Shown here piece by piece: positions 1-10,402 of a DNA stretch of 52,011 nucleotides. The stretch is from Ophiosphaerella korrae (lineage: Eukaryota > Ascomycota > Dothideomycetes > Pleosporales > Phaeosphaeriaceae). A program made the position numbers and the translations under genes. The stretch is from contig JALNQF010000292.1 of NCBI GenBank assembly GCA_028456385.1, forward strand, positions 1-52,011, given 5' to 3'. Every line of letters begins with the position of its first letter. Position 1 is the stretch's first letter. The notes under the pieces are model-generated. The model was not told where the DNA came from, searched no databases, and was given only the letters and a program-made list of their open reading frames with translations.

Positions 1-210
1 GAATTTTACGAAAAAAAAAGTCCTCTAAACAGTTCAAATCCTAGCTTGTATTTGCTTAGTAATCAAAATTTGTAGTATGCTAAAATAAAGTCCTAGATAT
101 TTTCTTTAAGATTTATGTTCGCTTATATTTTTAACTATTTTATTCGGAGAGTTATTACTAGTTAAAAACTATAACTTTTTTTTAGGCTTTTTTTTCTTGT
201 CACCCCACTG
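1..210. mobile_element. T1: right terminal inverted repeat of a Tc1-like transposon (truncated by window edge)
   Basis: This is the reverse complement of the left ends of T2 (41870) and T3 (51573). It ends in TGTCACCCCACTG at 198-210, followed by the TA target dinucleotide at 211-212. The A-run before AGTCCTCTAAA (about 10-28) and the block around 145-205 line up with the same blocks in the other copies. Only the roughly 210-bp terminal repeat lies in the window, so the body and transposase are upstream. It keeps several CA and TG dinucleotides, unlike the DNA to its right, so it looks less mutated and younger. It appears to have landed in the outer end of repeat X1. Confidence 0.85.
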
Positions 211-212
211 TA

Positions 213-1263
213 TATAATACGTAATTAGATACGCAATTATATACGTAATTAGATACTAAATAGTATATATATAGAGAGGCGTAATAGATTCTAGATATAC
301 TTAGAATCTATTAATTAGCTTGCTTAAGCTAGTGTAGTAATATAATTAGCTTAGCGTACAAGCGTAATAATTACTAAGCTACTAACTTTACTATAGCTAA
401 AAGATTATAGCTTTAACCTTTATAAGTTAAAGAATTAAACAAAGGATTTTATATATAAAGAGATAGACTACGTTAGTATAACTAATATAATAAAGAAACT
501 AGTACTTTAATAGAAAGAGTATTAAAGATCTAGCTTACTACTATCTTAAGAGACCTAGCTAAGACTACTATATTGTAGATATATAGATAGAGCGTAGGGC
601 TAAAGATAGATAAATAGAGATTAATTAGTTAACTCTTTTCTTACTCTAGTTTATATCTATTAATTTATAACTAAAAAAATCTAATATTAATACTTAAGTT
701 AATACTTAAGCTAGAGTAGTCTAGTTAAAGTAAGTACTAGTTTACTTAACTTAGTTAAAGTAGTAAGACTCTTAATTATTAGATTTAAAGAAAGTTATAG
801 TAAACTAATAAATAAGCTTTTTTTTTATAATAGCTATATAAAAGACTTATTTTAGATTAATTACCTATAACTTAAAGATACTAGGTATAAACTAAGTAGA
901 TTAATTATTCTATCTATCTCTAGCCCTACGCTCTATCTATATATCTACGCTGTAGTAATCTTAGCTAGGTCTTTTAAAATAGTAGTAATCTTAATCTTTA
1001 GAACTTATTCTATTTAGATACTAGTTTCTTTATTATATTAGTTATACTAACGTAGTTTACCTCTTTATATATAATATCCTTTATTTAATTCTTTTACTTA
1101 TAAAATTTAAGGCTATAATCTTTTTAGCTATAGTAAGGTTAGTAGCTTAGTAATTATTATACTTATACGCTAAGCTAAATTAGATTATATATATACTTTT
1201 ACGTATCTAATTATATATCTAATTATATATCTAATTGTATATCTAATTATATGTCTAATTATA
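213..1263. repeat. X1/X2: large inverted repeat (foldback-like), arms about 213-695 and 770-1263
   Basis: The left arm contains a block at 590-612 (GAGCGTAGGGCTAAAGATAG) that returns as its reverse complement near 915-940. The match extends outward to 213 and 1263 and inward to about 695 and 770, leaving a loop of roughly 75 bp. A third copy in left-arm orientation lies at 6366-6845. The arms carry no recognisable protein. This could be a foldback or MITE-like element, or two copies of one repeat inserted head to head. The left arm is cut by T1. Divergence between the arms is mostly C/T and G/A. Confidence 0.75.
1204..1263. repeat. Five tandem copies of a 12-bp unit
   Basis: The unit TATCTAATTATA repeats exactly in phase five times, with single-base variants TTGTA and TGTCT. 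It lies at the outer end of arm X2. Looser relatives of the unit (TAATTAGATACG) occur at the outer ends of X1 (about 218-256) and X3 (6372-6405). That position suggests it is a subterminal motif of repeat X rather than an independent microsatellite. Confidence 0.85.
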
Positions 1264-2871
1264 CAACTTATCTAATAGTAGTATTAGTAGTACGTATTAT
1301 TAATATATTATTAGCTTAAATTAGTAGTACTTAATTACTAGCTTATTAGAAGCTTATATTACCTACTAAAATACTATAGACTTAATAGCTACTTTACTTA
1401 AGAGCGTACACTTTCTTAATTGTAAATTTTTTATACTATAGTACGCCTAGCTAAAATACTATATAAAATCTAAAAGTATATAAGAAAAGATAGATCTAAA
1501 CGCTCTTCTATACGTTATTAATAAGCTAGCTACTCCTAATAATAAAGATAAAGATAAAGACGCTCTTAAAGCCTATATTATAAGACTCTCTATATACTAA
1601 AAGCTAGTAGTAAAGACATAAGTAGTTTAGAACTAGGTATACGTAATAGTTAATTTATAGAAGCTTAAGCTTATAGTTTTCTAAGCTACTAATTTATTAC
1701 TTTAAGTACTACTTAAAGAGCTTAAATTAGACCTCTACTTAAACGTAGATAACTAAAAAGAGTAAGTAAGATATACTTACTATAAGGCTACGTATAGGCC
1801 TTAATCTAGTAAAGCTTAGTTACTAGAGATATAGTTACTTAACTAGACTTACGTATACGTAAACGTAGAGCTCTTAGAGCTTAAAGAAGTAAAAGGCGTA
1901 CTCTTAATTAAGGACTTCTTAAGCGTAGTAGTAAAATACAAGCTAGAATAAGCTTAAAGAAAGATAGACTCTCTAGTATAACTTAGAGTAGCCCCTTAAT
2001 ATACACTTATTAAATACTTTTAGTAGATCTCTTAGCTTATATATAAAAGAGAGCTAGTATAGTATAAGTATATATACTATACTAAGAGCTACTTAGTAGT
2101 ACTTATACTTATACTAAACTTAATATAAGTATAAGTAAAAACTATTAATATATAAATACTTATAAGAAGCTTTATTAAAGTATAGTAATCTATAAAATAT
2201 AAAAGAAATTAAAGAGTACTTCTAAACTAAGTAATATTAAGCTTTACGCGCTAAGCTTACTAATAAAAGCTTAATCCTAAGAAGTAAAAGTTTATAGTAC
2301 TCTAGTATATTAAAGGCGTAAGTATATACTTAGTAGAAAGTTAGAAGAGTATAGCTTTATTTAGCTACTTATCTTAAGTTTAGTAGCTTAGTAAGTTAAA
2401 AGTACTATAATATTCTTATACTCTATTTAAAGAATTAAGCTATATATCTTTAGATTAATTACCTAAGTATATACTTAGAGTAGGGATTCTATTTAAACTT
2501 TAAAGCTTAGCTTTTTTTTACTTTATATACTTACGTTTATAGTAAGCTATACTAGCTCCTAATATACTTAAAAGTATAGTAATAGCTTTTTATTTTTCTT
2601 TTTAATAATTAGAGATAGAGCTTAGAGTACTATTAGCTCTCTTTATAAGTTTATTAAGCTAGAGAGTATATTACAATCTATATATATATAAGCGTAGCTT
2701 AGTACTTAGCTTAGTATAAATAAGCCTATTAGAGCTCTCTATAGTATAAGTATATACTACTACTTTAGCTCTATATAAGTATATTAGCTAGTTTAAGTAG
2801 GACTCCCTATTATTAATAAATATATTAATAACTTTCTAACTACGTATACTAGCTTATAATAAAACCTTACT
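1264..2871 (+). pseudogene. Unidentified coding relic between repeat X2 and element D
   Basis: I do not recognise this protein. The plus strand from about 1380 to 2500 reads as a plausible charged sequence once stops are treated as former Gln or Trp codons. Examples are KSVHFLNCKFF near 1403 and a Lys/Asp-rich stretch near 1545-1565. Many TAG/TAA codons interrupt it. No reverse transcriptase, integrase, DDE or zinc-knuckle motif was found. It is bounded on the left by inverted repeat X and on the right by the insertion of D (LTR start 2872), so it may be part of an element whose remainder lies outside the window. The coding strand is a judgement from amino-acid composition only. Confidence 0.35.
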
Positions 2872-3261
2872 TGTTATAGTAGTAATAGAAAGACTATAGA
2901 TAGAACTAGTTAGCTCTACGTTAGAAAGTCTAGATTTATATAATTTACAAGTATATAAACTTAATTAAAAAGTAACTTATAATTAGAATACGTAGTATAA
3001 TCTATAATATATTAGTCTTAGTAACTCTATATTAATAGATTAACTTAAGTATATAGTTAAGAAAATAAGTATTATTAGGATATTATTAGTAACTTAATCT
3101 CTAACTACAAATAATAATACTTTAATATTACCTATTAGAAATTACTCTATTTTTTATTGTTTATTATATAATTACTATATATCCTTTAGTTATTAACTTT
3201 TAATCTACTTACTCTCTCTTATTAAAGCTCTAGGTAGTTAATAACTAGGAGCTTTATTATA
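2872..3261 (+). repeat. 5' LTR of D (390 bp)
   Basis: It starts TGTTATAGTAG and ends TTTATTATA, where a terminal CA has become TA. The start matches the LTR start of C (read on the minus strand) and the tail matches the LTR of A. It is directly followed by CCTTACTAATTAGG, the same leader seen just after the 5' LTRs of A, B and C. The flanking bases TTACT (2867-2871) are the expected target duplication. The partner LTR is outside the window. Confidence 0.8.
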
Positions 3262-4014
3262 CCTTACTAATTAGGTTATTAAAAGAAGTAAAGTATAAGT
3301 AGCGTATAGATTAAGCTAATATAATAGTAGAAAGATTATCTATAAGAGTAAGTAAAGGACTACTAAGTAGTTATAAGTTAGATATAACTAACTAAAGAGT
3401 AGTTAAGATAAACCTATATAAACTAATTATAAATTAAGAAAATATATAAAGTATAATAAAGATACTAACTAAGTAGAATATAGAACTACAAGAATATATT
3501 AAGTAGAATAAATCTTAAATAAGGGCTATTATAAAAGGCTAGAACTAGATTGAATTCGTTACTAGAAGACTAAAAATAAGTATAATAAAAAAGCTACCTA
3601 AGCTACTTAAACTAAAGAAGAAGCTAAAACTTTTCTTAGTAGTAGTACTACTTTAGATAGACGTATAAGTATAACACTTTAATATAGAAGAAAAAAAAGT
3701 TATATACGTTAGAATATACTTTAAAGAAGATATAATAAGATAGTTTAAATCTTCTTAGATAGATAATTAATTATAAGTACCTAAAATAAAGAAAAATAAA
3801 ACAATAGCTATTTTTAGAGATTATAAATACTTTATAAAATAAATAAGAGTAGTATTTAGAGATATTAAGATTACTTAATAAGTAAAAGAATAGCTTAAAA
3901 AACTTAGATAATATAAGATTATTCTAGAGTATATATCTTAGTTTAAATAACTAATATAGAATATAGAATAGAATAAGCTATCTCTAATATTAAAATTTGA
4001 ATAAAGATTAAAGC
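3262..4014 (+). pseudogene. D gag, first half
   Basis: This is the capsid-type Gag region of a Ty3/gypsy element. It is homologous to 24745-25510 of A, with shared blocks such as YFNIEEKK (around 3675-3705) and RVVFRDI (around 3848-3868). The reading phase runs in one frame to 4014, where element H interrupts it. The second half resumes at 10403. Joining the two halves with a single copy of the 8-bp duplication keeps the phase that leads into the zinc knuckles at 10600. Many Gln codons are now TAA or TAG. It is non-functional. Confidence 0.8.
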
Positions 4015-4016
4015 TA

Positions 4017-4160
4017 GGGTAGTAAATAGGTTATAGTTAGGTTAGAGTTACGTTAGCTTATATTAGACCTAGACCTAACCTAACTCTAACCTATTAAAAA
4101 GTAGTAAGAGCGTAGGTTAGAGTTAGGTTATATTAACCTAGTAGTACTCTAGGTCTAAGT
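4017..4160. repeat. Left subterminal repeats of H
   Basis: Several copies of GGTTAGAGTTA and its complement TAACTCTAACC lie within 140 bp of the left end of H. The same motifs occur at the right end (10268-10380). They are typical of subterminal transposase-binding arrays in hAT elements. The resemblance to telomeric TTAGGG repeats is superficial. Confidence 0.65.
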
Positions 4161-6365
4161 AATTAGAAATTTAGAGTTTTATATATTATATAATGTATTA
4201 ACTAATAAGTATTATATATTTATTATAGCTAATTATTATTATACTAGAGTAGTATTACGTATATACGTTTTAGAATTATAGGTAAACTAAGATTAGATTT
4301 AGCTATCTACTACTAGAGGTAACTTAATTATATAATTCTAACTAGTATACTTTTAAAATAAGTACTAAATATATTCTTATAATATAGCCTTAAAAGATAT
4401 ATACAATCTAAAATTATAGTAGCTTTTTATTATAAGATTAATTTACTATTACCTACTTATTTTATTTAATTATTATAGTATTAAAGTAATTATATTAATA
4501 GAGAACTCTTATACTATCCTAGTAACTTAAGTTAGTAAGTTTGTAATAGTAGTATAGTACTAAGCGTATATCTTTTACTTAGATTATAACTCTCTTTATA
4601 TAAATATTATTTAAATTGTAATCTATAATATTTAGTACTTATTATTTAGTATAATTATAATTAATAATTATATACCTTTAAGAAATCTAATAAGAAATAT
4701 CTTAGTAGACTCTTAGATAACTTTAGTTATAGATTATTAAAAGTAGATTTTAAGTAATATAGCTAAAAGGGCGCTATATATAATCTTATAAATAAAGAAA
4801 GAAAATAGAAGTTTACGTATAAAGAGCTCTATACTATACTAGTACTTTTTAATCTTTTTAAGTAATAAAGCTACTTCCTATTAGCTTATTACTATAATTA
4901 ATATCTATAATAACTTATTACTTTACTTAAAGTAGTACTTCTTTTTAGGCTACTTAGAGAGAGTTTTACACGTAGCTTTAGATTGTAAATTCTTCTTGTA
5001 TACGTTTTTACTAGTTAATTTCTTAGCTATCTCTTTAGTTCTAGTTATTATAAGTAAATTAAGTTAAGATATAGTAAAAATTTATATAGTTAACTAGAGT
5101 AGAAGTATTAAGAAGTAGAGGTTTTAAATACTTAGTTTAGAGATTATTACTTTAAGTAAATATAAAAGTAAAGGTAAACTAAGTACTACCTAACTTACGT
5201 AGTACTAGCGTAGTACTAGCGTCGCACTCGTTAAATAGTACTTAGTTTACTTCTCTATAACTTTAAACTACTACTCCTATAATAAATTCCTATAATAAAC
5301 TCTACTCTAATAGAGAATAAAAAGTACTTTTAATTAGTACTAATATATATAATACTATTAGCTAGAGTTAATAAGAGAATTACGTATTTAGGTGTTTACT
5401 ATACTACTTATTAATTAGTAAGCCTCTACCTTTATTTATACTTACTTCTTTTACTATATTTCCTTAAAATAACTCTTTTATATTACTTTTTAACTTTAAG
5501 CTTACTAATTATATACTCTTATTATAGTTTCTATATAATAGATTTTACGCTAATTAAATAAGAGCTACCTAATAGTTTAGATTTCCTAGAAGGTCTACTT
5601 CTAGCAATTAAGGTCCTTACTAAGTTTAATTATAAGGAATAGATAAAGCTTACTAAAGTAATAATTATAGTCTTTAATTATATTATATACAAATTTCTAT
5701 AGAGTTTTACTTATAAAGATAATAAAGTTTATTCTATTATTATATAGTATAGTTAAAGTAGTACTTAAAAAAAGTTACTCTACTAATTTAAAGGTACTAT
5801 TTAAAATTACCTTTAGTAATAGTATATATACTATTTAGTAAAAAGATTAAGCTACTTTCTAAGATAAAAAAACCTAGGCTCTTAAAAGCGCAAGTATAGT
5901 AGATTATACTACTAGATATTAGCTTAAGTTAAAGCTTTAGAAATCTAAAAAATATAAGTTTCTACCTTAAAATAAAAGGGAAATATTTATTATAGTAGAG
6001 TAAGAAAAAGCTAATAATAAGTACTTTAAAAATAAGAAGAGTAGTATATTATTATAGTAATTTATTATAGATTTTTACTAATAATTAGTAGCTAAATAGT
6101 TATTAACTAAACTTAATTAAGTTTATAAGAAATAGGCTAATATTTATTATAAGGTTTATATTAGGTAAGATTAGAAAATACTAAAGAAGTTATTAGAAGT
6201 AAATAAAGGCTTAACTCTAGAGTATAAAACCTATAGATTTTTATAAGTTTATAGGCCTAGAAGTAATTTATACTTAGCTATATATAGAACTTGTTAAGAT
6301 AGCCTAGTAAAACTTAATAGTAAGTTATTTAAAGATAATAAATCTAGAGATAATATTAGATAATT
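4161..6365. other. Unassigned interior of H, left part
   Basis: No known domain was recognised here. A plus-strand reading between about 4700 and 5200 gives a moderately protein-like stretch (for example RNILVDSQ near 4695, allowing for stops). A second such stretch with Lys/Glu runs lies at about 5950-6330. Both are full of TAG/TAA. A short GC-richer spot with repeated TAGCGTAGTAC lies at 5200-5235. The region precedes repeat X3, and may be a further transposon nested in H or a second gene of H. Confidence 0.3.
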
Positions 6366-6845
6366 TGTACAATTAGATACTTAATACGTTATTAGATACG
6401 CGATTATATATATAATTACTAAGTTACTAACCTTACTATAGCTAAAAGGATTGTAGCCTTAACTTTTATAAATAAAGGAATTAAATAAAGAATCTTATAT
6501 ATAAAGAGATAGACTACGTTAGTATAACTAATATAATAAAGGAACTAGTACCTTAATAGAAAAGGTATTAAGGATCTAGCTCGCTACTATCTTAAGAGAC
6601 CTAGCTAAGACTACTACAACGTAGATACATAGATAGAGCGTAGGGCTAAAGATAGATAGTAAGATTAATCTACTTAGTTTATACCTAGTACTATTAAGTT
6701 ATAAGTAATTAATCTAAAAGAAGGCTTTTCTAAAAGTCTTAGTATCCTTCTCTAATAAGGCCCTTATATAGCTATTACAAAAAAGCTATTTTTATTAAAC
6801 TACTACAATCTCTTTTAAATCTAATACATAATTAGTAAGGGTTTA
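6366..6845. repeat. X3: third copy of repeat X
   Basis: It is collinear with X1 from 6366 on, and with the reverse complement of X2 (1263 to about 770). Shared blocks include the AAAGAGATAGACTACGTTAG motif near 6500 and the GAGCGTAGGGCTAAAGATAG motif at 6634. It extends past the end of the X1 similarity to about 6845, as X2 does. No inverted partner was found to the right inside H, so here the repeat is solitary. Confidence 0.75.
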
Positions 6846-6879
6846 TTAAGTCTTTTACTAAAGAAAAATTAGAGATAGT

Positions 6880-9730
6880 ATAAGATACTAAGTAAGTATA
6901 CGTTTATTATATTATTTTATTATATACTTATACTAACTATACTAGATAATATAAGCTTATACTTTTAGTAGAACTTATAAATAGTATATAAGATATTATT
7001 CTTAATAGTAATAAGCTATATATTATATATAGAGATAATAAATATAAAGAGAAGATTAATAATAATTTAAAGATTAATAATTTTTATAATTAATAAAATA
7101 ATAAGTATAAGATAAAAGATAAGTTTAATAAACTACTAGAGAAAAACTCTTAGAGTAGTTTAGATAGTAAGGTAAAAGAGTTAAAAAGTAAAGACACTCT
7201 TAGTAGTAGTTCTAAAGAAGATAACGCGTTATTAGAAGCTAAAATATAGATTTTTACCTATATTAGGTAATATTAGTAAATATAGCGAATTATTACACGC
7301 TAATTACTAAGACGTAATTTAACTTAAAACTAGTACGTAAATCTTTTTTTATAGTCTAATATTCTACTAGAATACTAGAATAACCTAAGTCCTATATTAA
7401 TACTATATATAGAAACTACCTTTTATTTATTATAGCATCTTATTATAATATTATACTTACGCGCTATACTTATAGCTAATATTAACCTAGTTCTTAAGCT
7501 TCTACAAGTCTTTTACTAATATAAGATAATAGGCTTTTAAACTAGTAGAAAAAGGAATAGAGCTATTTTTACTTAAGTTTCTATCTATAAGTATTAAGCT
7601 AGATAATATAAAAAGAGAGATTTAATCTATATAGAATACTTAGTAAAGTTTAAGTATATAACTTATAAATCTTACTAATACTTATTTATATAAGAGCTCT
7701 ACTTCTTATACTAGCTAAATTTAGGTATATTTTAGTAATACTATATATTACCTAGATAGTTATCTTAGTATATTCTACTTTAATTATAGCTTTATATTTT
7801 AATATTAATTTATTAAAGGGATTAGTATAAAATATCTTATTAACTACTTTAAGTCTTAAGCTTATATAGCTACTCTAGATCTTATCTATATATAGCTCTC
7901 TTAACTGTAACTTTAAGCTTAAAATAGACTTTTACTAAAATTAACTTTACTTTATTTAAATATAGCCTTTAAAGAAGAACTTATATAAGTAGTATTAAAT
8001 AGTAACTAGTCTTTCTAAGTAGTAAAGTAACTATTATTTAAGCACTTTATTTAGTTTCTTTAGCTTAGTACTATAATAACTAGCTATTATAAATTCTAGT
8101 CTATTTTTATAGACTAATTTAAGTTAGCTAAAGTTTTTCTACTTAAAGACTTTAGTATAATAATAAAGCTCTTAATTGTACTAGATACTTAGTTTATAAA
8201 TAACTACTTTAGCTTTTTAGTAATTAAGGAGTACTATATTAATAATAACTAGAAACTTAAAGATAAATTACCTAACTTTATCTTAATCTATAGAGGTTAT
8301 ACTAAAATATCTATAGTAATATAAGTACTTTATATCCTCTCTAATAATAAAACTTAATAGTAGCTTCTTACTATTACTTATAATAATACTAGTAATAATA
8401 TTAACTTTGCTAGTACTCTATAAATTAAAATATAAGAAGAAGATAATAATTAGGACTCTAAAGAATATATAGTTCTTTACTTTACTTATATTATTAACTT
8501 TATTATTTAAGATATTATTAATTACTTTTAGCTATTAGCCCCTAATAAAATAGATACTAGAGAAAAGTTATAGAGGAGCTATATAGATAAAATTAATTTA
8601 TAGATATTAGTTCCTAATTCTCTATATAAAGTATACAAGTAATAATTATAGCTAATTATTATAAACTAATAAATATTAGCTCTAAGGTATATATATTATA
8701 ATAAATTAGTCTCTATAATATTTTAAGTATTTTGTAGCTACGTAGTAATTACTACTACTAAAGAGCTATCTTTTTATTATATAAAATATAAAAACGTAAT
8801 AGAATTTAACGAATAATATATACGCGAGCGTAATCTAGCTCTAGAAATATAGAGATAAGTAGCTAAAATAAGAAATTAGGCTAAATACAAGTATAAATAG
8901 CTTAAATTCTAGTAGTAGTAGTACTACTAATATAGATTTCTATAATCTTAAGAAACTTTAAATCTTTTCTATTAAGTAGTACTACCTTAAGCTTACTATA
9001 GATATACTTAAGAAGTTTAAATATATAATAAACTTTATAAGCTAAAACTAAAAACCTTAAATCTAGTATATTTAGCTTATATATAATAAGTTATTTAATT
9101 TTCTAGATAAAATAATAGAAAAACTAGATAAAGACTCTAATAATAAAGAAGATAATAAATAGCTTATAGTAGTAAAAGCTATAGTAGAAAAGGGTTAATT
9201 TAAGCTAATTAAATATTACTTAAAGATAGAAGATAAGCAAGGATATTTATTTAACTATATAATAGTTCTTAACTTAATATAAGATCTTATAGTATATAAA
9301 GTACTATTATTATAGCTATTTATTATAGTTATATTCTAACTATATATCTAGGATAATACTTAGAATACTAAAGAGAAGTATATCTACTCCTTATAATTCT
9401 TTAACTACTTTAATTACTATAATAGTAAAAGTTCTAAAGACATTACTTTACTATTATATAACTAGCTTAAAAGGTTATAGAGTAGTAAATAGTATTAAAA
9501 GCTTTTACTTCTACTTTAGTTTTATTTAAGTAGTTTTTTTTTACTAAGTAGAAGATTAGTATCTTCTTAGAGCTAGGACTCTAGCGCGTAAGAAGCTAAA
9601 GAGGATAGAAAGCTAACTTATTAAGAAAGAGAATCCTACCTTAGTACTCTTTATATTATAGTAAGTAATTCCGTTAATATTTTAGATTAGTAGAAAGTAA
9701 ACTAAAGTACTTAGCTTTAGCTTACCTAAG
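6880..9730 (+). pseudogene. hAT transposase relic
   Basis: This would be a DDE transposase of the hAT superfamily. The catalytic-core block reads T-Y-N-N-T-S-N-N at 8376-8399. That is the position of the family's T-x-D-N-A-S-N-N signature, with Asp changed to Asn. About 200 codons later (9090-9300) comes the region that in fungal hAT proteins reads as NKLFNFLD... followed by ...KYY.KTEDKQGYL. It is recognisable here as KLFNFLDKIIEKLDKD and DKQGYLFNY. A Lys/Arg-rich ARTLARKK block at about 9571-9594 may belong to the C-terminal dimerisation domain, but this is weak. The upstream part (6900-7260) is charged and Ser-rich. Dozens of in-frame stops make it inactive. The start codon cannot be placed. 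Confidence 0.7.
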
Positions 9731-9739
9731 TTATAAAGG

Positions 9740-10265
9740 ATATCCTAGCTATACTAATTACTAGAGTTAGGGTTAAGTACGTTTTTAATATTACTAAAGA
9801 TCTAATTAGTAATTAAAAGTATTATCTTTCTACTTAGATAATCTAGTAGATAATAATTCTTAAATACACAACTTCTTAAGAGGTAGAATAGCTAGTTAAC
9901 TTATTAGACTACCTAGACAAAGACTAACTACTTAATAACAAGGTTAATAATCTATTTAAGCTTCTAGCCTAGTTAGAATATATAGAGAGCGTAGATAGAG
10001 ATTAGAATATTAAAGATATAGATAGTAATAATAAAGTAAGTATATAACTTCTACTATAGAAATACTAGTCTCTATTATAGTACTATAATATATAGAGCTA
10101 TTTAGAGGATATATACTTAATAAAAAAAAAGCTCTATATTTATTCTAAACTAAATTTAGCACTCTATAATATATTAGCGTTTACTATAGTACTATATATA
10201 GCTTATTCTATATTTAGTATTATATAATATTTTTAAAACGTAGTATTAAAGAAAACCTAGTAAGG
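9740..10265. other. Unassigned 3' flank inside H
   Basis: Between the transposase relic and the right subterminal repeats I see no recognisable domain or repeat. A short run of nine A residues is present at about 10121-10130. Confidence 0.4.
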
Positions 10266-10267
10266 TA

Positions 10268-10380
10268 CTTTTAACTTAACTCTAACTCTACTACTAAGTT
10301 AATGTAACCCTAATCTAACCTTACTACTAAGTTAATATAGCCCTAACCTAACTATAATACCTTACTAAGTACTATAAACC
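10268..10380. repeat. Right subterminal repeats of H
   Basis: A unit of about 36 bp (read on the minus strand: GGTTAGGGCTATATTAACTT followed by AGTAGTAA) repeats two to three times before the right inverted repeat. It matches the left-end motifs in inverted orientation. Confidence 0.7.
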
Positions 10381-10402
10381 TATTTACTACTTTAATTAAA
10401 GC

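Larger units (their letters stand above)
4015..10394 (+). mobile_element. H: hAT-superfamily DNA transposon inserted in D gag
   Basis: The ends are inverted repeats: TAGGGTAGTAAATAGG on the left and its complement, with two RIP-type changes, on the right. They are flanked by the 8-bp duplication ATTAAAGC at 4007-4014 and 10395-10402. An 8-bp duplication and a terminus that would have begun CAGGG fit hAT. Subterminal tandem motifs sit inside both ends. A hAT transposase relic occupies about 6880-9730. At 6.4 kb it is long for a fungal hAT. The excess (4150-6365 plus repeat X3) may be nested insertions or extra cargo. If the ends are shifted by two bases the duplication becomes 10 bp, which would suit a Mutator-like element, but the transposase motifs favour hAT. 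Confidence 0.75.

Noticed and set aside
4030..4140. Telomere repeats
   Set aside because: The TTAGGTTAG-like motifs are short, interrupted, present in inverted orientation at both ends of H, and fit subterminal transposon repeats better.
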